DNA of 20,483 nt from an archaeon (lineage in GTDB: Archaea > Nanobdellota > Nanobdellia > Pacearchaeales > UBA284): NCBI GenBank assembly GCA_030619955.1, contig JAUXAK010000003.1:1-20483 (forward strand). Reading direction: 5' to 3'. Numbering within the stretch: position 1 is the first letter of the stretch; every line of letters begins with the position of its first letter. The notes under the pieces are model-generated. The model did not search any database, had not been told where the DNA came from, and saw only the letters and a list, made by a program, of their open reading frames with translations. Positions 1 to 5,886 of the stretch are shown one piece after another. The position numbers and the translations under genes are program-made.

Positions 1-1132
1 ATGCTTGTGAAGCATCATAAGCTTCAGTTCTTGTACTGCCTACGCCACTTCCAGAAATTGCAATTCTTGTTGTTTCTTGGCCTTTTAAATCAACAGAAAT
101 AAATAAGCTATCAACAAGCTTGTCATCAAGATATAAATCTAAAGTTTCATTTAAATATCTTCTATCTTCATCTTCAGAAATACTTTCTTCAAGGTTTGCT
201 GTGATGTTTGCATGTCTTTTTGCAGCTTGCTCTGATAAATGTATTTCAAAATGAAATTTACAAGCTTCTCCTCTGCCTTCTATTTTACTGCATTGTTCAA
301 TATAAGCACATGAAGCATCATCTCTGCACACAAAAGTTATATCTTTTTTGCCACCTATAAAAACAGTTTTGTTTCCTATTTTAGCTTCAAACTTGCCTTG
401 TTTTGAAATTAAATCTTCTAATTCTCTTGGAGTTGTTCCTGCAAGTTCAACAAGCATGTAATGATTATTTTCAAGATCAGTAACTTCTTTAACATTTATA
501 TCTGTCAAGCCGTAAACATTTAATCTATAACGAACTGTTTCAAGCAAGCTTGCCATTTCCTGGCTGTTTAAAGGTCTTTCAGGTTCAACAAGTGCTCTAG
601 AGCCCCCTTCAAGGTCAAGTCCTTTTTTAAGTTTTGTTCTTGGAACATCTGCTACAACCAAACCAATATTTTGTGTTGTTAAAAAAACATATTCTTGCCT
701 ATTAGTTAATATAATTATTTTTGCTTTTGGCTCTACTCTTTCTTTTATTTCATTAAAAGAAAACTCATCAAGAGAAAATTCATTAATTTTTTCAACTTCC
801 ATGTCCTGTTTTAAACCAGCTTCTTTTGCTTTTCCATAAACAAGAATGATTGTTTTATTAGCTAATTCAAAATCAATGCTTTTGCCTTTATAATTAAAAA
901 CTTCTTCTTTAGTTTTTATTTTAAATTCAGCTTCTCCAATTTCAAGAGAAATTAGGATTTTATTATAATCCTCCAAGCTGTTAATTTTTTGATTATTTAT
1001 TTGTTTTATTATTTCATTGCTTTTTATTCCAGCTAATGCTGCAGATGAATTTATCTGGACTTCCTTAATAAGAACATTTCCTGTAAATGAATCTGGATTT
1101 ATTATTGTGGCAGCTGCAACAAGCAATAACAT
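1..1132 (-). CDS. secD: Protein translocase subunit SecD (partial, C-terminus outside window)
   Basis: SecD is the membrane partner of SecF; together they assist the late steps of protein export through the SecYE channel. The translation shows an N-terminal hydrophobic segment ending in INPDSF, a PDZ-like stretch (AGIKSNEIIKQINNQKI), then the family signature GLDLEGGSRALVEPE around residues 180-195 and the P1-type extracytoplasmic region that follows. The remaining membrane helices lie beyond base 1. It follows SecF on the same strand, the usual archaeal secF-secD order, separated by an unusually long A-rich spacer. The ATG at 1132 is the only standard start, but it cuts into the membrane helix: the frame stays open upstream to a stop at 1187-1189 and encodes KLTWRIWLLL directly before it, which looks like the true N-terminus. 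The real start may therefore be non-AUG (for example AUA at 1165). Identity is secure; the start is not. Confidence 0.9.
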   Translation of the reverse strand, partial: MLLLVAAATIINPDSFTGNVLIKEVQINSSAALAGIKSNEIIKQINNQKINSLEDYNKILISLEIGEAEFKIKTKEEVFNYKGKSIDFELANKTIILVYGKAKEAGLKQDMEVEKINEFSLDEFSFNEIKERVEPKAKIIILTNRQEYVFLTTQNIGLVVADVPRTKLKKGLDLEGGSRALVEPERPLNSQEMASLLETVRYRLNVYGLTDINVKEVTDLENNHYMLVELAGTTPRELEDLISKQGKFEAKIGNKTVFIGGKKDITFVCRDDASCAYIEQCSKIEGRGEACKFHFEIHLSEQAAKRHANITANLEESISEDEDRRYLNETLDLYLDDKLVDSLFISVDLKGQETTRIAISGSGVGSTRTEAYDASQA

Positions 1133-1299
1133 AAGTAATAGCCAGATTCTCCAAGTTAATTTTATTTTGTTTTTATTTATTTTTATTTATTTTTTGTTTT
1201 TTGATTTTTGATTTTTGATTTTTATTGTTGGTTGTATTTTTTATTTATTTTTTGAATCTTATTTTGAATTGATTTTATTGTTTATTTATCAATTTATTA

Positions 1300-2304
1300 T
1301 TATTTTATTTTTTTCTTTTCATACCACCATTTAAGTATTGAAGCATTGCCAAGCCATGTTGATATTAAATCTATAAAAAGACCTGCTGAAAGTATAAAGA
1401 ATATCTGTTTGAGGATAGCAGATTGTGCAACAAAAAAACCAACAAGAACTGCAACAAATGATGTTATAGTCATGATTAAACCTGTTCTTGCTGCTGATTT
1501 TATCCTTGAATTTATATCTGCTTCTCCACGTCTTTTTATTACTTTTGTTGTAAGCATAACATCTGTATCAACACTATAACCAATTAACATTAAAAATGCT
1601 GCAATACCTGCAGTTGAAATATGAAAGCCAAACATATTAGCTATGACTAAAGCTCCTAAAATGTCTGTGATTGCAGCAAGAATTACAGCAAAACATGGAA
1701 TAAGTGCTCTAAAAATTATAAAAATCACAATAGCCATAAATATAAAAGCAATTACTAAAGCAATAATTAACTGCTTATAGAAACTTTGACTTAAACTTGA
1801 ACCAGTGGTTTCAATACTAGAATTGCTGTTATCAAGTTCATAGCCAAAAAATTCTTCTAATGCTTGTATTATAAGAGTGCTTGCTTCAGCTTTTGTTTCT
1901 ACAATTACAGCAATCTGCCTTCTTGTTGTTATGTCCTCCAGCTTCCTGACATTTGTATCTTGAGTTAGTTTATCTTCAAGAAAGTTTGTTAATTCCTCAA
2001 GGTTTATTTCTTCATCAGTGTAAACTGTTACTGTTGTGCCAGCTGTTAAAGTCACGTCTTTAAACATAATATCATTATGCTGAATATAAAAAGATGAAAG
2101 ATATACTAAAGACAAGACAAGAACTGCAAGAGATATAAAAAAAAGCTTTTTATAATTCCTATCATACCATGGTTTTGTTGGTTTTATCCCTTCCTTTTTC
2201 TCTTTTATCTTTTTTGATTTTTCTTCTTCTATCTTCTTTTCTTCCTTTGCTTTTTCTTTCTTTGCTTCTATTGTTTCTTTTTCTTCTGTTTTTCCTTCAT
2301 CCAT
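1300..2304 (-). CDS. secF: Protein translocase subunit SecF
   Basis: SecF of the archaeal Sec system, a six-helix membrane protein that works with SecD in proton-motive-force-assisted export. In 334 residues there is a highly charged Lys/Glu-rich N-terminal extension (about residues 1-45), a first membrane helix at about 54-74, an extracytoplasmic domain containing LTAGTTVTVYTDEE, and a C-terminal block of five helices with the typical GYSVDTDVMLTTKVIKRRGE motif and the following ARTGLIMTITSFVAV. The charged extension is longer than in most SecF proteins. It is the first gene of the secF-secD pair; its ATG is preceded by an A-rich leader without a Shine-Dalgarno. A TATA-like TTTTTAAA lies roughly 25-35 bp upstream in the gap shared with the divergent tRNA-Gly. 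Identity is very likely. Confidence 0.95.
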   Translation of the reverse strand: MDEGKTEEKETIEAKKEKAKEEKKIEEEKSKKIKEKKEGIKPTKPWYDRNYKKLFFISLAVLVLSLVYLSSFYIQHNDIMFKDVTLTAGTTVTVYTDEEINLEELTNFLEDKLTQDTNVRKLEDITTRRQIAVIVETKAEASTLIIQALEEFFGYELDNSNSSIETTGSSLSQSFYKQLIIALVIAFIFMAIVIFIIFRALIPCFAVILAAITDILGALVIANMFGFHISTAGIAAFLMLIGYSVDTDVMLTTKVIKRRGEADINSRIKSAARTGLIMTITSFVAVLVGFFVAQSAILKQIFFILSAGLFIDLISTWLGNASILKWWYEKKKIK

Positions 2305-2366
2305 TTTATTTTTATATAAAAAAACTTTAAAAACCTTTTTAAAGAAATTTCTCTTTTTTATTTCAG

Positions 2367-2438
2367 GCGCCAGTGGTCCAATGGCTAAGACAATTGCCTT
2401 CCAAGCAATTTATCTGGGTTCGAATCCCAGCTGGCGCA
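2367..2438 (+). tRNA. tRNA-Gly (anticodon UCC)
   Basis: A 72-nt cloverleaf. The acceptor stem GCGCCAG pairs with CTGGCGC and leaves A as discriminator. The anticodon stem ATTGC/GCAAT encloses the 7-nt loop CTTCCAA, giving anticodon TCC. The T arm is CTGGG-TTCGAAT-CCCAG. No intron and no encoded CCA. It is divergent from secF, and a T-rich tract (TTCTTATTTAATTTTTT) follows the 3' end as a likely terminator. Confidence 0.96.
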
Positions 2439-2490
2439 TTCTTATTTAATTTTTTGAAAAAAATTCAGAAAACCAGATTTAAGTTCAAAA

Positions 2491-3213
2491 TTATTTTTTC
2501 GCAGTTTTCCATATATTACCAAAGTAAGCCATTAACGCATCTGAAATATTTTTATCTTCTATTATTATAACAAATGGTTTTTCTTCTACAGAATAAATTG
2601 CAAGTTTATTTTTGAATATTGTAAAATTTACCTGGCTTTTTAGATTGTCAAATGTTTTTATACTTACTTTAGAATTTTTGTACATCTCTTTCATTATTTG
2701 TTTATTTTCTGGAGAAGTTATTAATTTTCCTTTCATTTTTTTCTTTTTAAGTTCTTTTAAATAGTGGGGATATTCATATTTTAATACTTCAAAAATAGTT
2801 AGTTTCCCACCACCCCCCAAAGTATAGAATTTGGTGCTTTCTAAAAAATCTCTTACAAATGCTTTTAATCCTGCTTTACCTTCATAAACTCTCACAGATT
2901 TTTCTTCTTTAATCTGCTTTTTTATTGATTTTAACTCTTTAATCACATTCAAAATCTTGACTTTTTTTTCTTCTATTTCTTTCAATAAATTCTCTGTATC
3001 TGAAGGAAAAAATACCCTTTTGTTTTCTTTTACTACATAACTTATTAGTCCTTTAGCTATCAAACTATTTAAAATTCCATAAGCAAAAGATCTATCTATA
3101 GATAATTTTTTAGCTATCTCTCCTCCTGTTTGTCCAGGGTTTTTTATTAATTCTAAATAAACTTCTGCTTGATTTTTGGTTAATCCAGTTTCTACTAATT
3201 CTCTTATTTCCAT
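2491..3213 (-). CDS. TrmB-family HTH transcriptional regulator
   Basis: A 240-residue protein with the TrmB layout: an N-terminal winged helix-turn-helix (LVETGLTKNQAEVYLELI, then GEIAKKLSIDRSFAYGILNSL as the recognition helix, residues about 5-60), a basic coiled linker (about 75-105), and a C-terminal TrmB-type domain starting at RVYEGKAGLKAFVRDFL. TrmB proteins in other archaea sense sugars and control transport or metabolism; the C-terminus here is short, so the sugar-binding part may be reduced and no ligand can be named. It is divergent from a small membrane-protein gene, with a palindrome between them that fits an operator. A TATA-like TTTAAAAAA about 24 bp upstream of the ATG suggests a leaderless transcript and probable autoregulation. 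Confidence 0.85.
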   Translation of the reverse strand: MEIRELVETGLTKNQAEVYLELIKNPGQTGGEIAKKLSIDRSFAYGILNSLIAKGLISYVVKENKRVFFPSDTENLLKEIEEKKVKILNVIKELKSIKKQIKEEKSVRVYEGKAGLKAFVRDFLESTKFYTLGGGGKLTIFEVLKYEYPHYLKELKKKKMKGKLITSPENKQIMKEMYKNSKVSIKTFDNLKSQVNFTIFKNKLAIYSVEEKPFVIIIEDKNISDALMAYFGNIWKTAKK

Positions 3214-3241
3214 AAAATAAGGAAAGTTTTTGATTTTTTAA

Positions 3242-3266
3242 ATGTTGTGGTTATTAACTACAACAT
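3242..3266. promoter_or_regulatory. Palindromic candidate operator between TrmB-like regulator and membrane protein
   Basis: An inverted repeat with arms ATGTTGTGGTTA and TAACTACAACAT around a single central T; 11 of 12 arm positions are complementary. It abuts the TATA-like elements on both sides (TTTAAAAAA towards the regulator, ATATATTAATAA towards the membrane protein), so a bound protein could control both promoters. Binding by the adjacent TrmB-like protein is inferred from position only. Confidence 0.65.
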
Positions 3267-3324
3267 ATATTAATAAAGATAAATCATAATTAAATAATAT
3301 AAATAAATAATTATGGAGGTTAAA

Positions 3325-3627
3325 ATGAGAAAAATTAAAAATTTAATTGGAAAAGAATACAAAACTTTAAGAGAAAAAGTCAATATATATACTGGAATGG
3401 TCTTGGGACCAGCAATTCCAATTGCAGCAACTTATGGGTTACTTTCAGGAGCAATTGAACCAAAAAGTCTAGCTGGAATTGTTTTAAAAGCAGGAATTGC
3501 TGTATTAGTTAATACTCCTTTTATACTAAGTGAAATTTGTGGTGGAACAGTTTTGGGGATTAGATCAGCAAACCAGTTAAGAAATAAGGAAATAGAAAAG
3601 AAAAACTTAAAGTCAAAATTATATTAA
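3325..3627 (+). CDS. Small two-helix membrane protein of unknown function
   Basis: A protein of 100 residues that I do not recognise. It has a basic N-terminus (MRKIKNLIGKEYKTLREKV), a hydrophobic segment with proline (about residues 22-45, TGMVLGPAIPIAATYGLLSG), a second hydrophobic helix (about 50-72, GIVLKAGIAVLVNTPFILSE) and a charged C-terminal tail. An in-frame ATG exists 12 bases upstream at 3313, but GGAGG at 3315-3319 is a good Shine-Dalgarno 5 nt before the ATG at 3325, so I chose the latter. It is divergent from the TrmB-like regulator across a palindrome and is the obvious candidate target of that regulator. The Gly/Ala/Pro-rich helices suggest an inner-membrane or transport accessory role, which is only a guess. 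Confidence 0.7.
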   Translation: MRKIKNLIGKEYKTLREKVNIYTGMVLGPAIPIAATYGLLSGAIEPKSLAGIVLKAGIAVLVNTPFILSEICGGTVLGIRSANQLRNKEIEKKNLKSKLY

Positions 3628-3668
3628 GCTTTATTAGATAGTACTTTCTTAATTTCTAAAATTAAAAA

Positions 3669-3741
3669 CGTCCCCGGAGGGACTTGAACCCTCAACCTAC
3701 AGCTTAGGAGGCTGCCGCGCTATCCATTGCGCCACGGGGAC
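3669..3741 (-). tRNA. tRNA-Arg (anticodon CCU)
   Basis: A 73-nt cloverleaf read on the minus strand. The acceptor stem GTCCCCG pairs with CGGGGAC, with discriminator G. The anticodon stem GCAGC/GCTGT holds the loop CTCCTAA, anticodon CCT. The T arm is GAGGG-TTCAAGT-CCCTC. No intron. It lies just downstream of the PIN-domain gene on the same strand. Confidence 0.95.
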
Positions 3742-3756
3742 TTATTGCTTATTTAA

Positions 3757-4287
3757 TTAAGAAAATCTAAAAAACTTAAATCTTTTCTTTGGTTTTGGTT
3801 TAGACTTTATCTTGATAAACTTAACTTTTATTCCATAAGCAAGAGCTGATTTTGCTTGCACATAATCTGATGTAATTAAAATTGCTTTATGTTTATAAGC
3901 AAGTTCCCTGACAAGAGCATCTATTTCACCAAGTTTAGCATATCTTATCTGACTTTGTGTCGGCCTTTTGCCATAAAATACAATCTTTATTTTGAATTTT
4001 TTCTTCAGCTTTTGAAGTTTTGCAAGTTCTTCTAAACCAAAAAAACCTTCCTCTTTGCCAAGATTAGCTAAATGCTCAAGTTCTGCTATAACAGCATTAT
4101 GTATAATAATTCTGCCTCTTAAACCACTATAAATTAATTTAGAAACTATTTTCTTTATAATAACACTTGTATCAAGAACATATTTTTTATGCTTTCCTAG
4201 CTCTATCTTTAGCTTCTTTATTGGTTTTCTTTGTTTGTATTCAGATTTTTTGAATTTCTTTGTTTTTTTTATTTTATTTTTCTTCAT
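3757..4287 (-). CDS. PIN-domain ribonuclease-like protein
   Basis: A PIN-fold nuclease of 176 residues. A very basic N-terminus (about residues 1-35, Lys-rich) precedes the PIN domain. The four expected acidic metal ligands are visible: D39 in VLDTS, E69 in AVIAELEHL, D123 in GEIDALVRE and D141 in ITSDYVQ. The fold matches the archaeal PIN family related to VapC and to the PIN domains of PIN-ATPase proteins. No antitoxin-like gene lies beside it, so a toxin role is not supported; an RNA-processing role is more plausible. The frame is open upstream through the tRNA-Leu gene, but the ATG at 4287 lies just after the tRNA 3' end and gives a sensible N-terminus. Only 8 nt separate tRNA and start codon, so tRNA processing would yield an almost leaderless mRNA. 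A C-terminal KPKPKKRFKFFRF tail is basic. Confidence 0.85.
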   Translation of the reverse strand: MKKNKIKKTKKFKKSEYKQRKPIKKLKIELGKHKKYVLDTSVIIKKIVSKLIYSGLRGRIIIHNAVIAELEHLANLGKEEGFFGLEELAKLQKLKKKFKIKIVFYGKRPTQSQIRYAKLGEIDALVRELAYKHKAILITSDYVQAKSALAYGIKVKFIKIKSKPKPKKRFKFFRFS

Positions 4288-4295
4288 TTTTACAA

Positions 4296-4409
4296 TGCGG
4301 GGAACAGGGTTCGAACCTGCGCAGGCACTAAGCCAATAGGTCTTGAGCATGGACTTTGTTATTTTGTTTTTCACAAATCTATCCCGTTTGTCCACTCCGG
4401 CATCCCCGC
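4296..4409 (-). tRNA. tRNA-Leu (anticodon CAA) with a 30-nt intron
   Basis: A class II tRNA. The acceptor stem GCGGGGA pairs with TCCCCGC, with discriminator A, typical of archaeal Leu. There is a variable arm GGCTTAGTGCC and a T arm CAGG-TTCGAAC-CCTG. The 5' exon ends ATAG at 4379; the 3' exon resumes at 4348 with G-CTCAAGA-CCTAT. Joining them gives stem ATAGG/CCTAT and loop CTCAAGA, anticodon CAA at 4343-4345. The intron (4349-4378) sits at position 30/31, a known but non-canonical archaeal site. Inside it GATTTGT pairs with ACAAAGTC (one bulge). Mature length is 84 nt. A TATA element lies 28 bp upstream. Confidence 0.9.
4349..4378 (-). other. tRNA-Leu(CAA) intron at position 30/31
   Basis: A 30-nt insert removed to restore the anticodon arm. 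The boundaries are inferred from the need for a fifth anticodon-stem pair (G31-C39) and a 7-nt loop. Intron bases TTTG near its 5' end can pair with CAAG of the anticodon region, in keeping with a relaxed bulge-helix-bulge substrate for the archaeal splicing endonuclease. Confidence 0.65.
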
Positions 4410-4432
4410 TTAGTTTCTAGAAGAAAAATAAA

Positions 4433-4449
4433 CTTATAAATATTTTCAA
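4433..4449 (-). promoter_or_regulatory. TATA/BRE promoter of tRNA-Leu(CAA)-PIN gene
   Basis: On the minus strand TTTGAAAAT precedes ATTTATAAG, whose centre is 28 bp from the tRNA 5' end. This is the normal archaeal TATA-to-start distance, and it probably drives the tRNA and the PIN gene together. Confidence 0.6.
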
Positions 4450-4483
4450 AATTAGAATATTCAATTAATCAAAATCCTGGAAA

Positions 4484-4585
4484 AAGTAAAAAAGGTAAAA
4501 AGGATCTAGTTGACCTTCAAAGAAGATCGTTAGTAAGCACCTAAGTACTATACTGCAAATCCTAGACTATCCTTACCTTTCCTGT
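4484..4585 (-). ncRNA. Candidate structured small RNA, family not recognised
   Basis: About 100 nt with no coding frame but with long-range complementarity. The 5' part AAAGGTAA...GGAT pairs with ATCC...TTACCTTT at the 3' end, a 12-bp closing helix with a 3-nt bulge. Just inside, CTAG can pair with CTAG; further in, TAGTA/TACTA closes a loop and CTTC-TTT-GAAG is a small hairpin. On the minus strand a strong BRE/TATA (CCGAAAG-TTTTAAATA, centre about 4612) sits 26-27 bp before the 5' end, and the 3' end runs into T tracts (TTTTTACCTTTTTT). I do not see C/D boxes, an RNase P or an SRP core. Because the helix is symmetrical, transcription from the plus strand cannot be excluded, but the promoter favours minus. 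Confidence 0.6.
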
Positions 4586-4607
4586 TTATTTTTTAAAAAA
4601 ACTAATT

Positions 4608-4623
4608 TATTTAAAACTTTCGG
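4608..4623 (-). promoter_or_regulatory. BRE/TATA promoter of the candidate small RNA
   Basis: On the minus strand CCGAAAG (BRE-like) is followed directly by TTTTAAATA, close to the archaeal consensus. It is centred 26-27 bp upstream of the proposed RNA 5' end near 4585. No protein-coding gene starts there, which is why the RNA call is favoured. Confidence 0.6.
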
Positions 4624-4655
4624 TATTTTCTTCAAATTTTTCTAATAAGTATAAA

Positions 4656-4665
4656 GTTTTAAAAA
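4656..4665 (+). promoter_or_regulatory. TATA box of 5S rRNA
   Basis: GTTTTAAAAA is centred 26 bp before the 5S 5' end, flanked by further A/T-rich TATA-like steps (AGTATAAAG, AAGTATAAC). Confidence 0.55.
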
Positions 4666-4686
4666 GTATAACTTTCTTTTATTTTC

Positions 4687-4799
4687 GAAGACGGCCATAG
4701 TAAGCAGGAAACACCTGTTCCCATTCGAACACAGAAGTTAAGCTGCTTATGTTAGATGCTGTACTAGCTTCGGTTGGGAAACATCTAAGCTGTCTTCAC
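4687..4799 (+). rRNA. 5S ribosomal RNA
   Basis: About 113 nt, matching the archaeal 5S. The ends GAAGACGG and CTGTCTTC form helix I. The conserved internal blocks CCCATTCGAACACAGAAGTTAAGC (positions about 4720-4744) and GGTTGGGAAACATC are present. It stands alone: no 16S or 23S sequence is nearby, which is common in archaea with dispersed rRNA genes. Exact ends are taken from the helix and could be off by one or two bases. Confidence 0.95.
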
Positions 4800-4816
4800 T
4801 TTTCCTTATTGTTCAA

Positions 4817-5113
4817 ATGAGAAAAAAACCAGATAAATTAATTCTAAAGAATATTAACAAACTTTTTGCCCTTGCAAAAAAAGAGTCAAAAAAAAGGCCA
4901 AGACTTTCTAAAAGATACATTGCTTTAGCAAGAAAAATTGCTAAAAGAAGCAATATTTCTCTTAAAAATTATCGCAGATTATTTTGCCATAAATGCAATG
5001 CATTTTTTGTTCCAGGAAAAAATTGTCAAATTAGAATAAGTAAAGGTAAGGTTTCAATAAAATGTCTTGGATGTAAAAGTTATGTAAGATATGTTTATAA
5101 AAAGAAAAAATAA
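4817..5113 (+). CDS. rnp4: Ribonuclease P protein component 4 (Rpp21/Rpr2 family)
   Basis: A protein subunit of archaeal RNase P, which binds the catalytic RNA and helps remove tRNA 5' leaders. The 98 residues comprise a basic helical N-terminus (KKESKKRPRLSKRYIALARKIA, about 21-42) and a C-terminal zinc ribbon with C57-H-K-C60 and C83-L-G-C86. Length and cysteine spacing fit the Rpp21 family. The ATG lies 17 nt after the 5S rRNA end with no separate TATA at the right distance, so the gene is probably co-transcribed with 5S rRNA and released by RNA processing. It converges on rpoN with a 23-bp gap. The link of an RNA-processing protein to a stable RNA gene is noteworthy. Confidence 0.9.
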   Translation: MRKKPDKLILKNINKLFALAKKESKKRPRLSKRYIALARKIAKRSNISLKNYRRLFCHKCNAFFVPGKNCQIRISKGKVSIKCLGCKSYVRYVYKKKK

Positions 5114-5136
5114 GATGATAAAATAAAGGATATTAA

Positions 5137-5334
5137 TTAAAACTTCTTAAATTTGCTTGTTAGTTCAAGCAAATCAACATGTCCTAAAAACATTGCCCTG
5201 CAGCAATATCTTTCTAAACCTAAATCATCAAGAACTTTTTTTGAATCTTCGCCTGCTTTAACTCTTTCCTTATATTTTTCCCATAAATGAGCTATCGGCT
5301 TGCCACAGCTTATGCAACGAATTGGAATTATAAT
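5137..5334 (-). CDS. rpoN: DNA-directed RNA polymerase subunit RpoN (Rpo10), probable AUU start
   Basis: RpoN is the small zinc-binding subunit (eukaryotic RPB10 homologue) in the Rpo3-Rpo11-RpoN assembly platform of archaeal RNA polymerase. The 65 residues begin IIPIRCISCGKPIAHLWEKY and include the zinc ligands C7, C10, C44 and C45 in CxxC...RYCCR, then the family ending LGHVDLLELT. The frame is terminated by TAA at 5341-5343, and between that stop and the gene there is only GTT AAA ATT ATA ATT CCA: no ATG, GTG or TTG. The codon ATT at 5332-5334 falls where the conserved initiator Met of M-I-I-P-I-R-C is expected, and TAAGGAG at 5344-5350 sits 9 nt before it. I therefore call an AUU start. 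It follows uS9 by 48 nt at the end of the ribosomal operon. Confidence 0.88.
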   Translation of the reverse strand: MIIPIRCISCGKPIAHLWEKYKERVKAGEDSKKVLDDLGLERYCCRAMFLGHVDLLELTSKFKKF

Positions 5335-5343
5335 TTTAACTTA

Positions 5344-5350
5344 CTCCTTA
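5344..5350 (-). promoter_or_regulatory. Shine-Dalgarno of rpoN supporting the AUU start
   Basis: TAAGGAG on the minus strand, 9 nt before the ATT codon that aligns with the conserved RpoN initiator. It is one of few clear ribosome-binding sites in a cluster where most genes have A-rich leaders instead. Confidence 0.6.
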
Positions 5351-5382
5351 ACATTTTTAATTTTCATTTTAAATATATAAAT

Positions 5383-5844
5383 TTATCTATAACTTTTTTG
5401 TTTTTTTGCTCTTGCCTTGCTTCTTCCTGGTTTTCTTTGTTCTTTTCTTCTAAAATCAGCAACAAGCAATGACCTATCATAATGTAAATATGCTCTTTTT
5501 AGCTCTTGGCTTTTTGTAAAGTTTACAAGAGCTCTTGCTAAAGCAAGTCTTGTGGCATCTATCTGGCTTTCAACACCCCCTCCTTTAACATTAACTTCAA
5601 TATCTAACTGATTAAGATTTTTTAAGACTTGTTCAGCTATAACAAGTGGTTCACTTAAAGTTAAACGTTGAAATGTATTAAAAAGTTCAATTGGTTTTTT
5701 ATTTATCCTGATAATGCCTGTTCCTGGTTTTATTACTGCTCTTGCAATACTTCTCTTGCGTGTGCCAGCCACAACAAGTGCCTTGTTTTTTTCTTCTTTT
5801 TTTGCTTTTTTTGATTTCTTTTTTATTGATTTTGTTCTAACCAT
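5383..5844 (-). CDS. rps9: 30S ribosomal protein uS9
   Basis: Archaeal uS9, whose C-terminal tail reaches the P-site tRNA in the small subunit. In 153 residues a Lys-rich extension of about 20 residues comes first, then GTRKRSIARAVIKPGTG, RINKKPIELF, the GGGVESQIDATRLALARALV block, and the end KPGRSKARAKKQKSYR, which carries the invariant terminal Arg. It is slightly longer than usual because of the N-terminal tail. It sits between uL13 and rpoN, the conserved archaeal order. Confidence 0.97.
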   Translation of the reverse strand: MVRTKSIKKKSKKAKKEEKNKALVVAGTRKRSIARAVIKPGTGIIRINKKPIELFNTFQRLTLSEPLVIAEQVLKNLNQLDIEVNVKGGGVESQIDATRLALARALVNFTKSQELKRAYLHYDRSLLVADFRRKEQRKPGRSKARAKKQKSYR

Positions 5845-5886
5845 CTTGGTTTTTCTATTTCTTCTTTATTTCTTTTATTTTATTTG

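Noticed and set aside
1190..1260. AAAAATC repeats in the secF-secD spacer as a functional element
   Set aside because: They look like low-complexity A-rich drift similar to other spacers in the window.
3757..4287. VapC toxin of a toxin-antitoxin pair
   Set aside because: There is no small antitoxin gene beside it; upstream is a tRNA and downstream another tRNA.
4288..4395. N-terminal extension of the PIN protein through the tRNA-Leu
   Set aside because: The frame is open, but these bases form the tRNA-Leu 3' half and intron; the ATG at 4287 gives a normal start.
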